Part shown: one piece after another, positions 1 through 7,365 of the stretch
Position numbering within the stretch: position 1 is the stretch's first letter
Layout: every line of letters begins with the position of its first letter
Assembly (NCBI RefSeq): GCF_014217255.1
Contig: NZ_CP059404.1
Span: 1,984,001-2,048,000, forward strand
Origin: Corynebacterium incognita
GTDB lineage: Bacteria; Actinomycetota; Actinomycetes; Mycobacteriales; Mycobacteriaceae
Reading direction: 5' to 3'
DNA: 64,000 nt
The notes under the pieces: generated by a model
What the model was told of the DNA's origin: nothing
Databases searched by the model: none
The model's input: only the letters and a program-made list of their open reading frames with translations
Translations under genes and position numbers: made by a program

Positions 1-798
1 GCGCAGGACGGTGATGACTCCCGCCTCGGTGTTCGGTGGCGCGATGCGGTCAGCGATGGCCTTGAGCTTGGGGTGGGCGTTCTCCATGGCGACGGCGGTG
101 CCCGCGGCGTCGAGAAGCTCATAGTCGTTGAGGAAATCGCCGAAGGCCACCGTGTCCGAAACGGGGATGTCGAGTGCCCGGGCCATGTTGGTCAGCGCGA
201 CGCCTTTGTTCGCCCCGCGGGCCATGACGTCGAGCCACACCGCGCCGGAGATCGCCACATCTTGGTCCGGCACCGCGGCAAACATTGCTGGTGCTACATG
301 TTCTTCGGTCCCGGCGGCGCAGTAGATTGCGATCTTGATGATGTCATGCTCGGCGGCGACGGCGTCCAGGTCACCGACGTAGGTGGTGGCGCGGTAGTAG
401 TTGCGGACCTGCTTCCGGGTGGACTCCGGGGTGGAGTCCAGGAGGTAGGCCATCTCGGGGGTACAGAGGACAAAATCCGAGTCCGCGCGGATCTGCGTCC
501 GCGCCTCCAGCACACGCCGCACCGCTTCCTTGTCAATAACCGTGGTGGACACGATCTTCCCGTCGTGGAAAACTACGGTGCCGTTTTCGGCGATATAGGA
601 TGTCGGCTCTACGTCCACTCCGGTGTGCTCGGAGGCAAACATGTCCTGCAGAGTCGCGAGTTGGCGCCCAGACGCCGGGGCGATGGCCACACCCTGTTCC
701 TGGGCGTGGCGCAGCAACGGCCAAAATTCCTCCGGAACCTGGCTGTTGTCGTCCAACAGTGTGCCGTCCATGTCCAATGCGATGAGCCGTGGTGCCAC
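1..798 (-). CDS. HAD-IIB (Cof-type) phosphatase, 3' end cut by window
   Basis: Haloacid-dehalogenase superfamily hydrolase of the Cof/HAD-IIB group, cytosolic enzymes that dephosphorylate sugar phosphates, nucleotides or similar small molecules. Motif I DMDGTLLDD sits at residues 9-17 with the nucleophile and acid/base pair D9 and D11. Motif II is S43 in ASGR, motif III is K198, and motif IV GDFLND carries D221 and D225. The 266 visible residues are close to a full family member, so only a short C-terminus is missing. Start is GTG at 798 with AAAGG upstream. The substrate cannot be told from sequence. It is divergent from the acyl-CoA hydrolase gene at 917. Confidence 0.88.
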   Translation of the reverse strand, partial: MAPRLIALDMDGTLLDDNSQVPEEFWPLLRHAQEQGVAIAPASGRQLATLQDMFASEHTGVDVEPTSYIAENGTVVFHDGKIVSTTVIDKEAVRRVLEARTQIRADSDFVLCTPEMAYLLDSTPESTRKQVRNYYRATTYVGDLDAVAAEHDIIKIAIYCAAGTEEHVAPAMFAAVPDQDVAISGAVWLDVMARGANKGVALTNMARALDIPVSDTVAFGDFLNDYELLDAAGTAVAMENAHPKLKAIADRIAPPNTEAGVITVLR

Positions 799-916
799 GA
801 GGGGCCTTTCTTTTCCAACAGTTCAGTTGCCACCCATCGTTACAGGAGCGATGCCTCCCGCTACAGGAGGGGCAATGTTCTGCGAAATCACTGAGTGATG
901 TGGAACACTATTGTGT

Positions 917-1969
917 ATGGCAGCTGAAACACTTTCTACGTACGTTCGCAACACTACCGGAGTCATCGAATTGGACCGCCCAAAGGCACTCAACTCGCTG
1001 AACCCGGAAATGATCCGCGGTATCAAGGAGATCCTGGAGCAGTGGCGTGACGACGCCGCGGTGACTCAGGTCCTGGTCCGCTCTACTGGCCCCAAGGCGT
1101 TCTGCGCGGGCGGCGATGTGCGCGTCGCCCGCGACGGAGTGGTGGCCGGAAACTTCGAGGAGACCGACGGCTTCTTCGAGATGGAATACGCGATGAACAA
1201 CCTCATCGGCACTTTCCCCAAGCCCTATATCGCGCTTATCGACGGCGTGGCGATGGGCGGCGGGCTCGGTATCAGCGCGCATGGCAGCCACCGCATCGTC
1301 AGCGACAAGGCTTTCGCCGCCATGCCGGAGATGAATATTGGTTACATCACCGATGTCGGGCTGTCCTATTCCTCCCAGCGGATGGTGGGCACCCGCGGCA
1401 AGCCTTCCCCGGAGCTCGCGCTGTTCTGGGCGACCACGGCCTACCGCATGTATGCGGCGGATATGTTGTGGACTGGCCTGGCCACCCATTATGTCCCCAA
1501 CATCACAGAGGCGCTGGTAGACGATATCATTGCCCGCGGCGTCGACGCCGCGCTTGCCGACGCCGCGCACACCCCCAATGGGGAGGCGCCACTGGTGGCT
1601 CTGGCCCCCGCCATCGAGGAAACCTTTGCCCCGGGGTCGTGGGAGGAGATCGCCGCGGCGGTGGCTGCGCACTCGAACGAAGAGCTCAAGGAACTCGTCA
1701 CGGAAGCTACCGCCGCCGCAAGCCCAACCTCGTTGGTCGCCGCGGTCGAGCTGTTCAAGGCCAACGCCAACGTCGCCGACCTGCGCGCCGGGCTGGACAA
1801 CGAGTATGCGGTGGGCACCTACCTGCTGCGTCAGCCCGACTTCGTCGAAGGCGTACGCGCCGTGCTCGTGGACAAGACCAAGGATCCGCAGTTCCAGCCG
1901 GCATCCGTCGCGGAGGTGGACAAGGAAGCCATCGTTGCGCTGCTTAACTATGGTGACTATGGTGGGTAG
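917..1969 (+). CDS. 3-hydroxyisobutyryl-CoA hydrolase-like crotonase
   Basis: Crotonase-fold thioesterase of the ECH_2 type, expected to hydrolyse 3-hydroxyisobutyryl-CoA in valine breakdown. At 350 aa it is longer than an enoyl-CoA hydratase, as usual for this family. It has the CoA/oxyanion motif FCAGGDV (62-68), GGGLG (114-118), the hydrolase-type stretch PEMNIGYITDVG (137-148) with E138 and D146, and the C-terminal PDFVEGVRAVLVDK signature. The ATG at 917 is preferred; a TTG six bases upstream is in frame. No strong ribosome site is visible. It stands alone between divergent and downstream unrelated genes, so the physiological substrate is inferred from family only. Confidence 0.85.
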   Translation: MAAETLSTYVRNTTGVIELDRPKALNSLNPEMIRGIKEILEQWRDDAAVTQVLVRSTGPKAFCAGGDVRVARDGVVAGNFEETDGFFEMEYAMNNLIGTFPKPYIALIDGVAMGGGLGISAHGSHRIVSDKAFAAMPEMNIGYITDVGLSYSSQRMVGTRGKPSPELALFWATTAYRMYAADMLWTGLATHYVPNITEALVDDIIARGVDAALADAAHTPNGEAPLVALAPAIEETFAPGSWEEIAAAVAAHSNEELKELVTEATAAASPTSLVAAVELFKANANVADLRAGLDNEYAVGTYLLRQPDFVEGVRAVLVDKTKDPQFQPASVAEVDKEAIVALLNYGDYGG

Positions 1970-2006
1970 GTATCTAATTTTTCGACCTCGATAAGGAATG
2001 CGCGCG

Positions 2007-2786
2007 ATGGGGCAGGGCGACCAGAGCCAAGACGACCAGAGCTCGGACGGCTCGGGACACGGCCACAACAACGCACCACAGGTTGTGGCCGTCCCGCATC
2101 GTCTCTTCTTGCTCGGTGTCCTCGCTATCGTCGCGCTATCGGTCTACGGACTGCTCAATATCGAGCACATCCCGGACCCCATGCCGGTGCACTGGAACGG
2201 CCGCGGTGAGGCGGACAACTTCGTCACCCGCACTCCGGCCACCGTGCTCGGCATGGTGGCGGTCATCCCGCTAGTTCTCCTGGTCATCATGTGGGGCTGC
2301 GCCGCACTCATCAGGGCGCAGGCCATGACCCCGCCCACGGGGTGGACCGCACAAGAACGCGCCACTGCCGAGCAGCGCGGCGCGCGTACGAAAGCGACCG
2401 CACACTACTCGTTGCGGCCGTTTGCCGGCTGGTCGGTGGCGCTCGCCGTGTGGTTGTCGCTCATGCTGCTGTGCGACATCATGGGGTGGCTGCCCGGGAG
2501 GTGGTCACTAGTATTGACTATCGTTGGCGTGCTCGGCATCACCTTGGGTCTGTTGGTATCCATGATGTTCGCCGCCGAAAAGGCGCGACTGGAATTCCCT
2601 CCCAGCGAAGGAGAGCCGGACATCAAGTGGGGTGTGTACTACAACAACCCGGACGACAAGCGCACCTTTATCGAGACCGCCCCGGGGAACTACACGGTCA
2701 ATCTCGGGCACACGGCGGGGCGACTAGTCACAGCTGCGATGCTCGCCCCGCTGGTGCTTGCTCTGCTGATACCCCTTCTCGTCTAG
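2007..2786 (+). CDS. DUF1648-type multi-span membrane protein
   Basis: Integral membrane protein of 259 aa. After a hydrophilic N-terminus come a helix near residues 30-50, then the DUF1648 hallmark PMPVHWNGRGEADNF, a second helix, a basic linker, two more helices (about 140-190), and a last hydrophobic helix at the very C-terminus. DUF1648 proteins include SdpI-like immunity proteins, but most have no known role. The start is set by AAGGA at 1993-1997, nine bases before ATG 2007; an in-frame ATG at 1998 sits too close to that site. No obvious partner gene is next to it. Confidence 0.7.
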   Translation: MGQGDQSQDDQSSDGSGHGHNNAPQVVAVPHRLFLLGVLAIVALSVYGLLNIEHIPDPMPVHWNGRGEADNFVTRTPATVLGMVAVIPLVLLVIMWGCAALIRAQAMTPPTGWTAQERATAEQRGARTKATAHYSLRPFAGWSVALAVWLSLMLLCDIMGWLPGRWSLVLTIVGVLGITLGLLVSMMFAAEKARLEFPPSEGEPDIKWGVYYNNPDDKRTFIETAPGNYTVNLGHTAGRLVTAAMLAPLVLALLIPLLV

Positions 2787-2796
2787 GTCACGTGCG

Positions 2797-4113
2797 CTAG
2801 CGGGCGTCGCGGAAGCGTTCGTAGGCGCGCCGGGCTCGGTGAGCATCGATGCCGGGCGGGGTGGGGATGGCCAGGATGGTGTCTTTCGCGCGGGCGGCGA
2901 CGTCGGCGGGGCCGGCTGGGGCGCGGAGCTCCGGTGGGTTGATGAGCACGATGCCGCGCACGCGCTGCGTGGGATCCTCGGGGTGCGGGCCGAGCTCCAC
3001 GCTGAGGTGGGTCCACCACTGCAGGATGGGTTTGGTCACGTTGATGAGGTCGCTGGCCTCCGCGTCATCCAGGGACAGTTGCGGCCGGATAAGATCCGCG
3101 ATTCCTTGCTGCGTAGCGAAGTCTTTGATGCGGTGCGCGGCGCGCGCGATGGGGAGGTGTGCCACGAAGGGATCTGCCCACGCCCACGTCCAGGTATCGG
3201 CAGTGCAGGTGGCGATGAGCGCAGCTGGGCCGCGCGTGGCGGCCGCGCCGTCGCGTAGCGCAAAGGAACTTTCCGGGATGGACACGTGCGCCTCCGGCCG
3301 GGGGAAGCGGGCATCCAGGAGCATCTCGTGCTCCGCCGCAAAGTAAAAGGCATCGGCTTGGATGTCTGCCAAGGACAGCGCGTTCTCGTTGCCAGTGGCG
3401 GCAGCGATGCGGGTCGGGTGGGCGGCCTGGAAGGTCACACGGCTGCCGTCGCCGAAGGCCACGGTGCGGCCTGTCGGGGAGGCGTTGGAGCCAGGATGGC
3501 TGCCGGTGTTGGTGACGAGCTCGGCGGAGAGGCCGCGCTGGGCGGCGTAGGCCATGACGGCGCGCCACTCGTTGCGCTCGCGCAGTGTACGCGGTACCTG
3601 GGGCAGAGAGTTGAAGCCGCGCGACGGAAGCTCGGCGAGGAAATTCGTTGTCGCCGCGTGTACCGGCGGGAGTGGGGCATCGCTGTTCACCACAATCAGC
3701 TGCGTCGGGCGGTGCTCGTCGCCAGCCCGCAACACCACCGGCTGTCCGCCACACAGCGTGCGCGCGGCAGCCACGAGCAGCGGGGTATAAGGCTGCGAGC
3801 CGGAGCGCAGCTCGGCAATGCCCAGGCCTGCGAGGTCGTTGACACGCGAGGTCGTCCATTCCCACGACTGGGTGGTCAGGTGCGCGATGACGGTGCCTGT
3901 AAAGTCCGTGGTCGTGTGGTTGGGGCCATGGATGCGCACGTCCACGGGGATATCTAAGGCGAGATCTGGCGTTGTGGTGTCGGCGGTACCGCCGTTGAAC
4001 TCCACGCCGGTGATGGGACCGACCTGCCTGTGAAAGGCGGCGTCGTGGGCAGAGGAGCTCAGGAGACCATCGATGACCACGTCGTCGAGTGATTCCGGCG
4101 GGGAGTAGACCAT
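2797..4113 (-). CDS. Conserved hypothetical, two DUF6882-like halves
   Basis: A 438-residue soluble protein with no signal peptide or membrane span. It looks like two related halves. Each has a Trp-rich strand followed by a helix: QSWEWTTSRVNDLAGLGIAELR near residue 107 and DTWTWAWADPFVAHLPIARAAH near residue 310. Such W-x-W-x-W motifs are typical of DUF6882, a family of unknown function in Actinobacteria, and this is my basis for the assignment. No catalytic motif could be recognised. It converges on the DUF1648 gene with a 10-bp gap and lies upstream of nothing obviously related. Function unknown. Confidence 0.6.
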   Translation of the reverse strand: MVYSPPESLDDVVIDGLLSSSAHDAAFHRQVGPITGVEFNGGTADTTTPDLALDIPVDVRIHGPNHTTTDFTGTVIAHLTTQSWEWTTSRVNDLAGLGIAELRSGSQPYTPLLVAAARTLCGGQPVVLRAGDEHRPTQLIVVNSDAPLPPVHAATTNFLAELPSRGFNSLPQVPRTLRERNEWRAVMAYAAQRGLSAELVTNTGSHPGSNASPTGRTVAFGDGSRVTFQAAHPTRIAAATGNENALSLADIQADAFYFAAEHEMLLDARFPRPEAHVSIPESSFALRDGAAATRGPAALIATCTADTWTWAWADPFVAHLPIARAAHRIKDFATQQGIADLIRPQLSLDDAEASDLINVTKPILQWWTHLSVELGPHPEDPTQRVRGIVLINPPELRAPAGPADVAARAKDTILAIPTPPGIDAHRARRAYERFRDAR

Positions 4114-4164
4114 GCTGTGATTGTACTGTGTGAAGTAGGTGAGCGGGGTAGGGGTGTGGGCAGG

Positions 4165-5352
4165 CTAGGCGTCGTGACGCGGGCGGGCGTTGTCGCGGCG
4201 GGCGATGGCGCGTTCGTACACATCCACCACGCTGCGTGTGGCTTCCAGCCAGGAGTGGCGCAGCGCCTCCTCGCGGCCGGCGCGCCCCATGCGCTGACGC
4301 AGCGCGTCGTCGGAAAGCAACTCCACGATCCGGTCAGCCCACTGGGTGTTTTCCGCAGCGACCTGTTCAGGTGTGGCGTCGTGCGGGGCGGGATCGATGA
4401 GGAAGCCGGTCTCGCCCTCGTCCAAGACGAAGGGGATGCCCCCGGCGCGGGCGCCGATGACGGGGACCTCTGAGGCCATGGACTCCAGCGCCACCAGGCC
4501 CAGGGTTTCCGTGCGGGAAGGGAAGACAAACACGTCCGCTGAGGCGAAGGCGGCGGACAGCTCGTCGCCGGAGAGGTATCCGGTGAAGGTGCAGTACTCC
4601 GGGTTGAAGTCCTGCTGGAGTTGCTCTACGTTGGGACCGGAACCCACCATCGCCAGGCGCGCGCCGGGTACGCGTTCGCGGACCTGCGCCATGATGGGAG
4701 ACAGCTCGTGGAGGTGCTTTTCTTTGGAAATGCGGCCGATATACGCCACGACGGGGGACTGGGGGTTGCCGTTGGTCAGCTTCTCCCGCATGGCGGCGGT
4801 GGCCTTGTCCGGGTGATAGGTGTCCGTATCCACGGCCTTGGGCCACAGCTCCACGTGCTTCATACCCAAGCCCCGCGCCTTGTCCACCATGGGACCCGAG
4901 GTGCATAGGTTGATGTGCGCCTGGTTGTGCAGGAAGTTGATGGCCGTGGCGGCGGGCTTCTTCAGCCACGCGATGCCAAGTTCCTCGGTGTACTCGGGCA
5001 CATTGGTATGAAAGCTGGCCACCAGCGGCAGGCGCAGCGCTTTGGCCGCGAGCACGCCGCAGCCGGCGGTCCACACCGGGTTCACCGCGTGGATGACGTC
5101 CGGGTCAAGGTCGCGCAGGGTCTGGAAATCCTGAGGCTTCGGAATGCCGTATTTGACCTCCGGGTAGGCGAAGAAAGAGATCGCGGGAACCGGAACGACG
5201 TCGAAACGCCCAAACTTCGCTGGCGGGTTGCCCGGGGCGAAGATGAGGACGTCATGCCCTAGGGCGTCGAGCTGCTCCAGGGTGCGGGTCAATCGGGTGA
5301 CGATCCCGTCGATTTTGGGCAGGAACGTCTCCGTGAACAGTGCGATGCGCAT
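4165..5352 (-). CDS. GT4 glycosyltransferase, SqdX/SQD2- or MgtA-like
   Basis: Retaining GT-B glycosyltransferase of 395 aa, predicted to act on a lipid at the inner face of the membrane. The N-terminal acceptor half has the FxPxxDGIVTRL loop and SFHTNVPEY. The C-terminal donor half has IGRISKEK, then the EX7E motif in PSRTETLGLVALESMA and ARAGGIPFVL. WPKAVDTDTYHP resembles the W-K-VD-F-P stretch of SQD2. In corynebacteria similar enzymes (MgtA) mannosylate glucuronosyl-diacylglycerol, so donor specificity is open. The gene starts 20 bp after the UDP-sulfoquinovose-synthase-like gene and is surely cotranscribed with it, which favours transfer of sulfoquinovose to diacylglycerol. Confidence 0.75.
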   Translation of the reverse strand: MRIALFTETFLPKIDGIVTRLTRTLEQLDALGHDVLIFAPGNPPAKFGRFDVVPVPAISFFAYPEVKYGIPKPQDFQTLRDLDPDVIHAVNPVWTAGCGVLAAKALRLPLVASFHTNVPEYTEELGIAWLKKPAATAINFLHNQAHINLCTSGPMVDKARGLGMKHVELWPKAVDTDTYHPDKATAAMREKLTNGNPQSPVVAYIGRISKEKHLHELSPIMAQVRERVPGARLAMVGSGPNVEQLQQDFNPEYCTFTGYLSGDELSAAFASADVFVFPSRTETLGLVALESMASEVPVIGARAGGIPFVLDEGETGFLIDPAPHDATPEQVAAENTQWADRIVELLSDDALRQRMGRAGREEALRHSWLEATRSVVDVYERAIARRDNARPRHDA

Positions 5353-5372
5353 GCAGGCTGCGGTTTCCGGTT

Positions 5373-6623
5373 CTACGCCTGGGCGGGAGTGGGGACTGCG
5401 TCGTCTGCGCCGTCCGCGCCGTCCTTGGCTGCCTCCGAATCGGGGACGCCCGCGGCCTGGTTCTTAGTCCAGAGGGACTGCGCGGGGATCTTGGAGCGGT
5501 CGCAGCGATCGGCGTACTTCTTGGCCACTTCCTCCACCTCATGGAGCAGACCCTCGGACAAAGTGGTGGGGTTCAGGCCCAGGGACAAGAAGGTATCGTT
5601 GGCTACGTGCAGCTCGTTCTCCGCGGCCTCCTTGCGCGGGTTCGGGACCATGGCCACCTCCGCGCCGGAGATCTTCGCGATGAGGTTAGCCAGCTCGACG
5701 ACGCGGTGGGTCTCGGTCATCTGGTTAATGATCATGACGCGGTCGCCGCGCTGCGGCGGGTTGTTGAGCGCGATCTCGATGCAGCGAACCATGTCGCGGA
5801 TATGGATGAAGGCGCGGGTCTGGCCGCCGGTGCCGTGGACAGTCAGCGGGTAGCCAATGCCGGCCTGCATGAGGAAGCGGTTGAGCACCGTGCCATAGTC
5901 GCCGTCGTAGTCAAAGCGGTTGATAAGGCGCTCGTCCTTCATCGTCTGCTCGGTGTGCGTACCCCAGATAATGCCCTGGTGCAGATCAGTGATGCGCAGC
6001 TCGTCGTTCTTGGCGTAGTACGCGAACAGGTGCTGATCCAGCACCTTGGTCATGTGGTACACCGAGCCCGGGTTGGACGGGTAGAGGATGGACTGCTCCA
6101 CCTTGCCGCCGTCGGGTACGGCCACTTCCACGTCGAGGTAGCCCTCGGGGATTTCCATACCGGCGGTGCCATAGCCGTAGACGCCCATGGTGCCCAGGTG
6201 CGCGATGTGGATGTCCTTACCGGATTCCACGACAGCAGCCAACAGGTTGTGGGTGGCGTTAATGTTGTTGTCCACGGTGTAGCGCTTGTTGCGCGCGGAC
6301 TTCATGGAGTACGGCGCGGCGCGCTGCTCAGCAAAGTGGACGATCGCATCTGGGGAGTAGGTATTGATGAACTCCAGTAGGCCGTCATAGTCTTGCGCCA
6401 CATCGATGTTGTGGAAGGACAGCTCCTTGCCGGAGACTTCCTTCCAAGCCGCGATGCGTTCTTCGATGGAAGCAATCGGGGTGAGGGACTCGGCTCCCAG
6501 CTCCTTGTCAATAGCCCGGCGGGACAGGTTATCAACGATGGCCACGTCGTGGCCCTGGTCGGAGAGGTAGAGGGAAGCGGGCCAACCGCAGAAGCCGTCG
6601 CCGCCTAGAATCGCAACCTTCAC
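5373..6623 (-). CDS. sqdB: UDP-sulfoquinovose synthase-like (SqdB/SQD1)
   Basis: Short-chain dehydrogenase-fold sugar nucleotide enzyme, predicted to turn UDP-glucose and sulfite into UDP-sulfoquinovose using bound NAD. The NAD motif is GGDGFCGW (7-14), and the stretch ESLTPIASIEERI followed by VHFAEQRAAPYSM matches SQD1 as I recall it. The catalytic T145 (GTMG), Y189 and K193 (YHMTK) are present. ALNRF/TVLNRF, GGQTRAFIHIRD and VPNPRKEA also match. GTG 6623 is chosen as start: GGAAG lies ten bases upstream and homology begins at residue 2; a TTG at 6653 would add ten residues. The Ala/Asp-rich tail is extra. It is the first gene of a pair with the downstream glycosyltransferase. Plain UDP-glucose epimerases lack these SQD1-specific stretches. 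Confidence 0.82.
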   Translation of the reverse strand: MKVAILGGDGFCGWPASLYLSDQGHDVAIVDNLSRRAIDKELGAESLTPIASIEERIAAWKEVSGKELSFHNIDVAQDYDGLLEFINTYSPDAIVHFAEQRAAPYSMKSARNKRYTVDNNINATHNLLAAVVESGKDIHIAHLGTMGVYGYGTAGMEIPEGYLDVEVAVPDGGKVEQSILYPSNPGSVYHMTKVLDQHLFAYYAKNDELRITDLHQGIIWGTHTEQTMKDERLINRFDYDGDYGTVLNRFLMQAGIGYPLTVHGTGGQTRAFIHIRDMVRCIEIALNNPPQRGDRVMIINQMTETHRVVELANLIAKISGAEVAMVPNPRKEAAENELHVANDTFLSLGLNPTTLSEGLLHEVEEVAKKYADRCDRSKIPAQSLWTKNQAAGVPDSEAAKDGADGADDAVPTPAQA

Positions 6624-6694
6624 TGTTTTATTTCTTCCAATCATCGCGGGCAATTACATTCAACAATCTGTGGCGCAAAAAGTGCCTCATAAAA

Positions 6695-6733
6695 CCATAC
6701 CCGCCAGCGACCCTCTTCGGGGCGGTGGCGGGT
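6695..6733 (-). terminator. Hairpin terminator after tetR
   Basis: ACCCGCCA and TGGCGGGT form an eight-base-pair stem around a GC-rich inner hairpin, followed on the minus strand by GGTTTTATG. It lies just beyond the tetR stop codon, so it should end the MMPL-tetR transcript and insulate the sqdB-like gene. Confidence 0.6.
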
Positions 6734-6743
6734 GAATGTTTCG

Positions 6744-7337
6744 TTAACAGCTGCGCAAGATGCTAAAAGCTTGGCGCACCATCCGGGTGCCTACTTCCTT
6801 GTCCTGTGGTTCGGGCAGGCTCAGGAACTTTTCTACGGCCATGAGTCCCGCCGCAGCGGCTACTCGAACCTTGACTTCGACGCTAAAAACGTCCTCCGTG
6901 GTGCGTTCCGTAAATGCTTTAAGAAGCGGGTTAACCAGGGCGTAAGCTTCCTCCTTGGACGGCGGCGGTCCGCCGAGTCCGCCGTGGTTACCCGCGGAGT
7001 CCGCGACGAGAAATAGGCTGGTGATGGAGCGAATCGGAGGCTCCTCAGCCCGCACCCCCGACACCACGAGTTCCTCAACGATGTCCACCGTGTCCAGCTC
7101 GGCAGGGAAGTGCTTGACCTGTTCTGCCACCTCCACAATGGTGGTCTCGATGAAAGCGAGGAGCGCTTTATCTAACCCCGTGAAGTAGTTATGGAACGTA
7201 CGGGTGGTTACCCCGGCGGCCTTGGCGATGGTGGCCACAGTGAATGACTCGTAGCCTTCGGTGAGCAGGATCTGCGCGGCGGCATCGGCGATTGCGTTGC
7301 GCGTCGCGGCCTTCTTGGTTTCTCGCAATCCACTCAT
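6744..7337 (-). CDS. TetR-family regulator of the MMPL exporter
   Basis: A 197-residue one-component repressor. The N-terminal helix-turn-helix runs through TVATIAKAAGVTTRTFHNYFTGLDKAL (about residues 33-59). The C-terminal ligand domain is variable, with a Gly/Pro-rich insert near residue 120. Start is ATG 7337 with AGAGAGGA upstream. It begins 28 bp behind the MMPL transporter gene on the same strand, so the two form one transcript. That arrangement suggests autoregulation of the operon from the palindrome-rich region upstream of the transporter. The ligand is unknown; a lipid, antimicrobial or envelope-stress compound would fit an MMPL partner. Confidence 0.85.
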   Translation of the reverse strand: MSGLRETKKAATRNAIADAAAQILLTEGYESFTVATIAKAAGVTTRTFHNYFTGLDKALLAFIETTIVEVAEQVKHFPAELDTVDIVEELVVSGVRAEEPPIRSITSLFLVADSAGNHGGLGGPPPSKEEAYALVNPLLKAFTERTTEDVFSVEVKVRVAAAAGLMAVEKFLSLPEPQDKEVGTRMVRQAFSILRSC

Positions 7338-7365
7338 GTGTGTCCTCTCTTTCTTGAGGGCCTTA

